From assembly GCF_039696035.1 (NCBI RefSeq), contig NZ_CP155567.1:4149001-4213000 (forward strand): a stretch of DNA of 64,000 bases. The letters run 5' to 3'. Below, piece after piece: positions 48,108 to 55,205 of this stretch (positions are counted from its first letter, which is position 1; every line of letters starts with the position of its first letter). The notes under the pieces were generated by a model that was given only the letters and a program-made list of their open reading frames with translations, did no database searches and was not told where the DNA came from. Origin of the DNA: Microbulbifer sp. SAOS-129_SWC. GTDB lineage: Bacteria > Pseudomonadota > Gammaproteobacteria > Pseudomonadales > Cellvibrionaceae. The position numbers and the translations under genes are program-made.

Positions 48108-49787
48108 TCAGTGCTTTCTCGCCGCGGCGCTCTGCTCACGCAGGGCCTTGAATTCCGAGCCCGACTTCCACTGCGGCCAGCGGGTCGAATTGCCCAGATC
48201 ATCGATGATCATGCGGATCGCCGAGATATCCTGTACCGCGCCGGTGAGATCCCAGTTCGGGTCCCAACTGTCGCAGGTCTTGTGATAGCAGTTGCCCACG
48301 TAGTCGGCAATCCACTTGTCGCCAGCTGCGCGGCCACCGTCGACCAGGTCCGCACCGCCGGCGATGCCCATGATCAGCAATACCGGCACCCCTTTGCGCG
48401 CCATGGAGAAATGGTCGGCGCGATAAAACAGGCCGTTCTGCGGCAGCGATTCCGGCGTGACCACACGCCCCTGTTTATGTGCCGCGCGAGCGAGGTCGTC
48501 TTCCAGATCGCTCTGCCCTTTACCCACGAGGATCACATCCCGCGCGGCGCCGGCGGTCTGCAGAATATCGAAGGTAAAGTTGGCAACGGTTTTCTCCAAT
48601 GGAAACATCGGACTCTGGGCATATTCCTTGGAGCCGAGCAGGCCCCGCTCCTCTCCGCTCCACACCGCAAACAGCACACTCCGCTCCAGCGGCGGGCCGG
48701 CTTTCAGGACCCGCGCCAGCTCCAGTACACCGGCCGTGCCCAGCGCATCGTCGTTGGCACCCGGGCGCACGGTGCGGCCCTGTGCATCCGGAGATCCCTG
48801 GCCGTAAGCATCCCAGTGGGCGGACGCCATCAGGACTTCGTCGGGGCGCTTGCTGCCCGGCAGCAGCGCCAGCACATTGCGGCTTTTAAACTGATCGACC
48901 TTGGTGGTTAGATCCGCATTGAAAGTAAGCCCCTGCAATTCAAAGGCCTTGAAGTCCGGCGAGCGGGCCGCCACGCGCAGCTTGTCCAGATCCTTGCCCG
49001 CGCGTTTGAGCAGGCGCGCTGCAGCAGCGTTTTGCAGCCACCCCTGCAGTTCAACGGGTTTTGTTTGCGCGTCGCTTTTTGCCAGCGCGTAATTTTCACC
49101 CGGTGATGATGCCGCCACGCTCCACGGGTAACCCGCAGCCTTGTTTTCATGAATGACCAGTGCGGCAACGGCGCCGCGGCGCGCCGCCTCTTCGAACTTG
49201 TACGACCAGCGCCCGTAGTAGGTCATGCGCTTGCCGCCAAACTTGCCCGCGGCCGGCTCGCCCGGCGCGGCGGCGAAGTCGGGGTCGTTGACCAGGAACA
49301 GGGCCACTTTGCCCTTCAGGTCGATATCTCCGTAGTCGTCCCAGTTGCGCTCCGGCGCGTTCACGCCAAAGCCGACGAACACAATCGGCGCATTGTCGAT
49401 CTTGATCTGATCCACGTTGCGTACGGTGCTGACGGCAATATCTTTGCCCTGCGCCAGCGGCACGGGTTTACCGCCCGCCTGGAGTGAGATCAACGCGGGC
49501 GCGCCGATGCGGGTATGGATCATCGGCACCACCTGGGTGAAACCGCCATCTTCACCCGCCGGCTGCAGACCGAGTGACTTGAACTGGTCGACCAGGTAAC
49601 GAATGGTTTTATCCTCACCCGGTGTCCCCGGCGCGCGCCCCTCGAAGTCATCCGAGGCCAGCGTTTTTACAATACTGGAGAGACGTTGCGGGTCAATTTT
49701 TGCCGCGGTGGCGGTATCGCTGCTTTCAGTTTTTGAACAGGCGGTGACCGCCAGGACCGATAGCAATAGGCAAATTACTCTGTACAT
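48108..49787 (-). CDS. M28-family metallopeptidase lipoprotein
   Basis: A 559-residue lipoprotein (MYRVICLLLSVLAVTACSK, lipobox VTAC) with a PA-type insertion (PIVFVGFGVNAPERNWDDYGDIDLKGKVALFLVNDPDF... AARRGAVAALVIHE) between the two halves of an M28 catalytic domain. The zinc ligands and general base are visible: ASAHWDAYG, GANDDALGTAG, WSGEERGLLGS, NFTFD and CYHKTCDSW. This is the aminopeptidase/Zn-peptidase subfamily acting on peptides in the periplasm or at the surface. The ATG at 49787 gives the lipoprotein signal; upstream codons to 49919 are open but not signal-like. It is convergent with the Nmad3 gene. Confidence 0.93.
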   Translation of the reverse strand: MYRVICLLLSVLAVTACSKTESSDTATAAKIDPQRLSSIVKTLASDDFEGRAPGTPGEDKTIRYLVDQFKSLGLQPAGEDGGFTQVVPMIHTRIGAPALISLQAGGKPVPLAQGKDIAVSTVRNVDQIKIDNAPIVFVGFGVNAPERNWDDYGDIDLKGKVALFLVNDPDFAAAPGEPAAGKFGGKRMTYYGRWSYKFEEAARRGAVAALVIHENKAAGYPWSVAASSPGENYALAKSDAQTKPVELQGWLQNAAAARLLKRAGKDLDKLRVAARSPDFKAFELQGLTFNADLTTKVDQFKSRNVLALLPGSKRPDEVLMASAHWDAYGQGSPDAQGRTVRPGANDDALGTAGVLELARVLKAGPPLERSVLFAVWSGEERGLLGSKEYAQSPMFPLEKTVANFTFDILQTAGAARDVILVGKGQSDLEDDLARAAHKQGRVVTPESLPQNGLFYRADHFSMARKGVPVLLIMGIAGGADLVDGGRAAGDKWIADYVGNCYHKTCDSWDPNWDLTGAVQDISAIRMIIDDLGNSTRWPQWKSGSEFKALREQSAAARKH

Positions 49788-49935
49788 CGTTATGAGTCTC
49801 GTTATTCGCAGAAGGGTAATCGGGGCCTGGCCACCATAGCACCTCAATGATCGCGGGTGAAATCGACGCCACGTCGCGCTGACCAGACTCTTTGCCGGGG
49901 CTGGCGGACACCGCTGCACGGTGCCCGCGCGCGGC

Positions 49936-52155
49936 TTATTGCGGGGTAAAGTCGCGGTTGTTGCGTGCCACCGACAGATAGCCCAGGTAGCGATTGCGGA
50001 TCTGGCGCACGTAGTTCACCGGCTCGCGCCCGCGCACATAACCGAAGCGCGCCTTGCGGTAGTACTGGGGCTTGGACAGCATCAGCATGGCGTCCTCCAC
50101 GTTGCCAAACCAGCGGTCCGGGTCCTTGCCCAGATGCGCGGCGAGACGCCGTGCATCGCGCACATGGCCGTGTCCGGCGTTGTAGGCGGCGAGGGTAAAG
50201 TAGATCTTCTGGTCGAGCGGCAGATTCTGCGGGAAGCGCTGCTCCAGCCAGCCGAGATAGGAGACACCGGCGCGGATGCCATTCTCCGGCTTGTACAGGT
50301 TGCCCACCCCCATCTGTCGCGCGGTGCGCGGCAACACCTGCATCAGGCCGCGGGCGCCGGCGAAGGATTTGGCGCGCGGGTTGAACTGGCTCTCCTGATA
50401 CATCTGCGACACCACCATGCGCCAGTCGCGGTCGGCGCCATTGGCATACTTGCGCACCAACGGGTCGTAGGGCGACAGCGCTTTGGCGGTGCGCAGCCGC
50501 TCGCCCTGATAGCGACGCATGCGCTTGGGCTGCTTGAAATACTTGTTGTAGGTGACATTGAAAAACAGGTCGCGGTGGTGCTTTTTCAAAAAGCCGTTCA
50601 GCTGTTGCAGCAGCTGCGGCTGGTCCTCGCGCACCGCCCAGGCGATATCCCGCTTGCCGGGCAGCTGCGCCACCACGGCAAAGTCATCGCGGTAGGTGCG
50701 CTCGATATTCACCAGGTGCGAATCCGCCACCGTGTAGGGAAATTCGCCGTCGACGACCGCGTCGATCAGCTGTTCGGTGGTGGCGCCCTCAACCGCCGTC
50801 AGCTGCAGCGGCTTGTCCTGGGTCCCGGCGAGTTTGTGCAAATGCGAGTAGTAGCTGCTGAGCGGGTTCACCGCCACCTGCTGCCCGGCGAGCAACTCGG
50901 CGGAGGATTGCGCCGGCGCGTCCGCCGACGGCTTGTGCGCAGCGATCACCTGTTCGGTGACCTGCAGATAGGGGCGGCTGAACACCAGCCCCTGCTTGCG
51001 GCGCGCGTCGGTTACGGTCAGCGATGCAGCCACCATATCGCCCATACCGGCCTGCAGGGCCTCGGCCAGGTCTACATCCGGCCCCGGCACCACCATGCTG
51101 AGGCGCAGCTGGTGGTCGTGGGCAAAGCGCTTGAGCAGATCGTAATCGAAGCCCATCAGTTCGCCGCGCCACATAAAGTAGGAGGCCGGGTGATTGCGGG
51201 TCAGCACGCGCAGGGTGCGGCGCTGGCGAATGCCTTCCCAGTCGCGCAGGTCGCTGCGGCGCTGCTGGCTGGCCACCAGCCGCTCGGAGGTGAAGAATTC
51301 GTCCAGGGCGCTTTTCAGCTGCGGGGCCTTTTGGCGTACCGCCCAGGCGATGGCGCGCTGGGATTGCAGCTCGCCGCTGGAGCGCAGCTGCGGATAATCC
51401 GGCAGCAGTACATCGGCGAGGTTGCTGTCGATCACTGTGGCCGGGTAGGTGCCGGCAGCGACGGCGCCGAGCAGCGCATCGTTGTCCATCGGCTCATCCA
51501 GATAGGTGATGGCGAAACGGCCCTCGGTGCCGTTGTCCTCGGCCAGCGTCTGCGCAAAGGCGCTGCCGCGGCGCACCGCCACCTGCAGCTTGCCGTCGCC
51601 GGCGGCGTGATCGGCGCGGGTAATCAGCAGCTCGTTCACCGTCTGCAGCGCGCGGGTAAACGCCACCTGTTCGGCGCGCCTGGCGGTGCGGGAGAAATTG
51701 GTGGCAATCACGTCGCCGCGGCCGTCCACCAGCGCCGGTACCAGGTCGGCAAAGTTATCCACATACACCCACTGCGGTTGCAGGCCGCGGCTGCGCGCGA
51801 ATTTTTCCGCCAGGGCGCGCCATTCGCTGCTCGGCAGCCCGTCGCGTGGCAGCGCCTCGTCTTCGCTGTAGCGCGGGGCTAGCAGACGCAGGGTGCCGTG
51901 ATCGTGAATGGCATCGAGATCGCCGCGCTCGACATAATTGACGAATGCCGGCGGCGCGGGCTCCTCCGCTTCCTCCCCGGCCGCCGGCTGCGAGTCTGCC
52001 GGCGCTTCAGCGGCAGGCTCGGCCGCGGCACGCTCGGCGCCTGGCGCGGCAGCGGGGGCCGCGTCGCGCTGGCCGCAGCCGCCGAGAAGCAGCAGCGCGC
52101 CCAGCAAGACAGTGGCGAGCAGGTTAAACGGGGGGGTGGCATTGCGATAGCTCAT
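49936..52155 (-). CDS. Double solute-binding domain lytic transglycosylase (MltF-like) lipoprotein
   Basis: A 739-residue lipoprotein (LLATVLLGALLLLGGCGQ, C27) with a low-complexity A/E/P linker. Two consecutive SBP_bac_3 domains follow at about residues 80-320 (HDHGTLRLLAPRYSEDEAL...) and 325-555 (QRRTLRVLTRNHPASYFMWRGELMGFDYDLLKRFA...). A C-terminal SLT domain has the catalytic Glu at E588 (MYQESQFNPRAKSFAGARGLMQVLP) and an AAYNAGHGHVRDARRL motif. E. coli MltF has one such sensor domain; here there are two. It cleaves peptidoglycan in the periplasm, probably gated by ligand binding to the sensor domains. Monocistronic; its start codon faces the methyltransferase gene. Confidence 0.93.
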   Translation of the reverse strand: MSYRNATPPFNLLATVLLGALLLLGGCGQRDAAPAAAPGAERAAAEPAAEAPADSQPAAGEEAEEPAPPAFVNYVERGDLDAIHDHGTLRLLAPRYSEDEALPRDGLPSSEWRALAEKFARSRGLQPQWVYVDNFADLVPALVDGRGDVIATNFSRTARRAEQVAFTRALQTVNELLITRADHAAGDGKLQVAVRRGSAFAQTLAEDNGTEGRFAITYLDEPMDNDALLGAVAAGTYPATVIDSNLADVLLPDYPQLRSSGELQSQRAIAWAVRQKAPQLKSALDEFFTSERLVASQQRRSDLRDWEGIRQRRTLRVLTRNHPASYFMWRGELMGFDYDLLKRFAHDHQLRLSMVVPGPDVDLAEALQAGMGDMVAASLTVTDARRKQGLVFSRPYLQVTEQVIAAHKPSADAPAQSSAELLAGQQVAVNPLSSYYSHLHKLAGTQDKPLQLTAVEGATTEQLIDAVVDGEFPYTVADSHLVNIERTYRDDFAVVAQLPGKRDIAWAVREDQPQLLQQLNGFLKKHHRDLFFNVTYNKYFKQPKRMRRYQGERLRTAKALSPYDPLVRKYANGADRDWRMVVSQMYQESQFNPRAKSFAGARGLMQVLPRTARQMGVGNLYKPENGIRAGVSYLGWLEQRFPQNLPLDQKIYFTLAAYNAGHGHVRDARRLAAHLGKDPDRWFGNVEDAMLMLSKPQYYRKARFGYVRGREPVNYVRQIRNRYLGYLSVARNNRDFTPQ

Positions 52156-52396
52156 GGCGGCGCCTTCATTCAGTCCGTGAAGTTGTTATGCGGCTATTGT
52201 GGCCAGCCCGGCGCCAAAAGGGAAATATGCCCGCGGATTGCGCTGCAGGGGCTTGGTTGCGATCACGCCGATGTGCTACCAATGCCTCGGGAGCACCACG
52301 GATTCACTCCCGGCAGCCACACCAGATCCATGACGAATTCGCGCACGATAGACGCGCCGGCCAGTTACGAACCACCCCCGAGCAGGGACAATGCCC

Positions 52397-53014
52397 ATGA
52401 GCTTCTACGAAAATCACTGCCTGCCACACCTGATCAACTGCGCCTGCGGCCTCAAACCGTTTCGCCAGCAACGCCAGCAGGTGGTGCCGCAGGCGCACGG
52501 GCGGGTGCTGGAAATCGGTTTCGGTTCCGGGCTGAACCTGCCCTATTACGATCGGGGCAGAGTGGAGTTCGTGTGGGGGCTGGAACCCTCGGCGGGTATG
52601 CGCCGGCGCGCACAGGACAATCTGGCGCGCTCGCCCATCGAAGTGCGCTGGCTCGATCTGCCCAGTGAGGAAATTCCGCTGGAAGACGACAGCGTCGACA
52701 CGGTGCTGCTGACCTACACCCTCTGCACCATTCCCGACTGGCAGCGGGCACTGGCGGAGATGCGCCGGGTGCTGAAGCCGGGCGGCGAGCTGATCTTCAG
52801 TGAGCACGGCCTGGCGCCGGATCCCGGTGTCGAGCGCTGGCAACGCCGCCTGAATCCCTATTGGAGCCGGTTGTTCGGCGGCTGCAACCTGGACCGGCCC
52901 ATCGACCGCTACATTGCCCAGAGCGGTTTCGACATTGGCACGCTGGACACCGGCTATATTCTGGCGATGAAGTTTGCCGGATTTAATTACTGGGGCAGTG
53001 CGCGTATTCGCTAG
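52397..53014 (+). CDS. Class I SAM-dependent methyltransferase
   Basis: A 205-residue methyltransferase, MSFYENHCLPHLINCACGLKPFRQQRQQVVPQAHG, with motif I RVLEIGFGSGLNLPYY, the acidic end of strand 2 VWGLEPSAGMRRRA, and motif III LRPGG-like EMRRVLKPGGELIFSEHGLAPDP. This is the ubiE-like/ methyltransferase type 11 subfamily; the substrate cannot be told. ATG at 52397 is preferred because AGGGACAATGCCC places the ribosome site nine bases upstream; the ATG at 52391 would be too close. A REP-like doublet follows 26 bp after the stop. Confidence 0.88.
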   Translation: MSFYENHCLPHLINCACGLKPFRQQRQQVVPQAHGRVLEIGFGSGLNLPYYDRGRVEFVWGLEPSAGMRRRAQDNLARSPIEVRWLDLPSEEIPLEDDSVDTVLLTYTLCTIPDWQRALAEMRRVLKPGGELIFSEHGLAPDPGVERWQRRLNPYWSRLFGGCNLDRPIDRYIAQSGFDIGTLDTGYILAMKFAGFNYWGSARIR

Positions 53015-53039
53015 CGCGCGGCGGTGCTATCTGCGGGCA

Positions 53040-53174
53040 GGGCGAACACAAGGTTCGCCCCTACAGATCTGCTCTCGGAGTCACTGTAAGCATTTTCCCT
53101 ACAGGGCACGCAGGCACTGCGCTACCGATAAAATATCAAAACCGTTTCCGCAGGGGCGAACCTTGTGTTCGCCC
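53040..53174. repeat. Inverted pair of REP-like palindromes (REP doublet 1)
   Basis: Two copies of the palindrome GGGCGAAC-N5-GTTCGCCC, at 53040-53060 and 53154-53174, point toward each other with 93 bp between. The loop is ACAAG in the first and CTTGT in the second, confirming inverted orientation. Flanking CCTACAG/CAGGGG bases extend the identity. The same element recurs near 58 kb. The arrangement resembles a REPIN or other non-autonomous REP doublet; no RAYT transposase is visible in the window. Confidence 0.85.
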
Positions 53175-53245
53175 GGTGCGGAGTGCGATCCCGGCCAGGC
53201 CCCGCGGCAACCGCCAAGAGCCGAATTAAAAGGTGCTGAAATAAA

Positions 53246-53276
53246 AAAAGCCCCGACCTCACGACCGGGGCTTTTG
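53246..53276 (-). terminator. Intrinsic terminator of the gluzincin lipoprotein gene
   Basis: AAGCCCCG/CGGGGCTT stem (about 53249-53256 with 53265-53272). Seven A to the left act as the T run on the minus strand and four T on the right also allow plus-strand use. Confidence 0.82.
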
Positions 53277-53307
53277 TTCTCTCATGTTCTCTCTCGCATC
53301 GAGGCGA

Positions 53308-54846
53308 TTAGCCGTCTTTCTGCGCCAGCCGCGTCGTCTCGCGCACTTTGCCACTGGCTTTCGGCTGCATCTCTTTCAGCATCGCCTTCATCTGGTCGTA
53401 GTCATCCTGGCTCGACAGCTCCAGCAGCAGCGGCTTGGCCACGCGGGTGAAATATTCCGCGTCTTTCTGTGCGTAGAGTTCCATCGCCAGCCACTGGGCG
53501 ATATGTACCTGGCGCGGTGCGCGCAGGTAGGCCTGCTCCAGCATATCCATGTATTTGGCACGCGGGTAGCCGAGCATCTGCATGCTCATGGCCAGGCCGT
53601 ACCAGTTGGAGGCCAGGTCGGTATCGTTGTTGACCAGGTACACGAATTTATCCCGCGCCTCTTTCAGTGCCGCGCGGTCGCGCTGCGGCTTGGCGGTATT
53701 GATCTGCTGGGTGAGGCCCAGCCACGCATCCACGGTCTGGTACCAGAACTTGTTGCGCTCCCGCGGCGGGATCGTCGCCAGCAGTTGCTCCGCGTGCTGG
53801 TAGTTGCCGACACGGGTTTCCGCCTCGGCCTGCGCCGCGGTGAGCTCCGGGCTGTCGACGCCCTGGGCACGGGCGTATTGCACCAGCGCATGCAGCGAAT
53901 CCAGGTTGTAGCCGGACTGCACCAGGAAGCGCGCCACCTGGGCAATGGCGTGGCGTTTGGACAACTGCTGCACCGTGGGATCGACGCCGTGGAAATCCTT
54001 CGGCACGCTGCCACTCACCAGATTGAACTGGCCGTTCTGGAACATGGCCTCGTACTGCTTTTGCACATCGGCCAGCTTGACGCCGAAGGTGCGCTCCAGC
54101 GCATCCACCGGGTCGGCGCCGTTGTTGTAGGCCTTCACGTACTTTTTGAACTGGTCCACCTTGCCACTCTGCATGATCAGCCAGTCGGTCAGCATCCAGC
54201 CACTGGCATAGACGCGGGCCTTGTCGTCGTCACTGGTGTTGGTGGTGGTGGCGCGCAGCAACTGCTTCAGCGGCATGGGGCTGGTGTAGAGCAGGGTCAT
54301 GGCGCGCTCGGCGGGAATCGCACCCAGCTGGTAGCGACCATCCGGCGAAAACGTCATGGTCGACATAAACTCGGCAAAGCCTTCACTGTACCAATAGGGA
54401 TAGTGCGTGGTGTTGCCGTTGTAGCTGAGGAAGTGCGTGTACTCGTGAAACAGGAACTCGCGCGCTTTCAGCTCGCGCTTACCGCCGCGGCCATCCAGGT
54501 TCACCAGCGCATAGCTGCCCTCGGCGGTGGTATCGAACAGGCCGTTGGTCATTTCCGCCAACTCGTCGCCCACCAGGCCGGCATAGCTCTGGCGGTCGGC
54601 GGCAGCGTAGATGGTGAGCTTGTGGCTGCTCTTGCCGGTGCCCAGCAGGTGCAGGGCTACGGCGCGGTAGCGCTCCAGATCCCGGGACAGGGTCTTGACC
54701 GCTTCCGGGTCGCCATTGGTGATAATCCGGAAGTTTTTACTGTCGACCTGATACCAGGTTTCCTCGCCCAGGTTTTGCTGCGCACTACACGCAGACAGCA
54801 GAATACTGGAAAAAATGACTACAAAAGCGAGTGCGCGAGGAAACAT
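53308..54846 (-). CDS. DUF1570/peptidase MA-like gluzincin lipoprotein
   Basis: A 512-residue lipoprotein (MFPRALAFVVIFSSILLSAC, lipobox LSAC at C20). The zinc site is H134-E-Y-T-H138 with E155 (YPYWYSEGFAEFMST), matching HExxH-(16)-E as in peptidase MA-like and DUF1570 proteins. Before it comes a small mixed domain (WYQVDSKNFRIITNGDPEAVKTLSRDLERY), and after it a long helical TPR-like region (RKFW, AWLGLTQQINTAKPQRDRAALKEARDKFVYLVNNDTDLASNWYGLAM). It probably hydrolyses peptides in the envelope. ATG at 54846 has GGTGGTCAGAACT upstream; four additional codons upstream are open. Terminator at its 3' end. Confidence 0.88.
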   Translation of the reverse strand: MFPRALAFVVIFSSILLSACSAQQNLGEETWYQVDSKNFRIITNGDPEAVKTLSRDLERYRAVALHLLGTGKSSHKLTIYAAADRQSYAGLVGDELAEMTNGLFDTTAEGSYALVNLDGRGGKRELKAREFLFHEYTHFLSYNGNTTHYPYWYSEGFAEFMSTMTFSPDGRYQLGAIPAERAMTLLYTSPMPLKQLLRATTTNTSDDDKARVYASGWMLTDWLIMQSGKVDQFKKYVKAYNNGADPVDALERTFGVKLADVQKQYEAMFQNGQFNLVSGSVPKDFHGVDPTVQQLSKRHAIAQVARFLVQSGYNLDSLHALVQYARAQGVDSPELTAAQAEAETRVGNYQHAEQLLATIPPRERNKFWYQTVDAWLGLTQQINTAKPQRDRAALKEARDKFVYLVNNDTDLASNWYGLAMSMQMLGYPRAKYMDMLEQAYLRAPRQVHIAQWLAMELYAQKDAEYFTRVAKPLLLELSSQDDYDQMKAMLKEMQPKASGKVRETTRLAQKDG

Positions 54847-55205
54847 AGTTCTGACCACCGAGTCGTTTCTTCTGGCCCTCCGTGGCGGAACATGTAAGCC
54901 GACACACTACCTGTTTTTATTGATCAAAAAAAGAACAATTTTAGACCAACCACGGGAATCCGTCGGACTTTTTGAGACCTGAAAAGCAATCCAGGTCATG
55001 AATCCCGAGTCTGCGCTCGACAGCTTTTACGCAATCCGCATCTCCATTTGGACGCCACAACCGGCACAGCGCGGATAGCGGTCCTATTTTTTGCCGACGA
55101 GCTGGCGGCGGCAGCACCAGCGTACCCGTCAATCGCACGGCTTTCGGTATCTTCCGCCCAAACCGTTACAATGACCGGGATTTGTATGCCTAACGACGAG
55201 CGCTT
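54847..55205. other. Divergent promoter region, no gene recognised
   Basis: 359 bases between divergent lipoprotein peptidase genes. An A/T-rich segment around 54910-54950 (including GATCAAAAAAAGAAC) may contain the promoter of one or both. No repeat or RNA was recognised. Confidence 0.45.

Noticed and set aside
49921..51882. Plus-strand open frame opposite the MltF-like gene
   Set aside because: Shadow of a strongly supported gene; its composition is typical antisense (His/Gln/Val/Arg-rich) and lacks a start signal.
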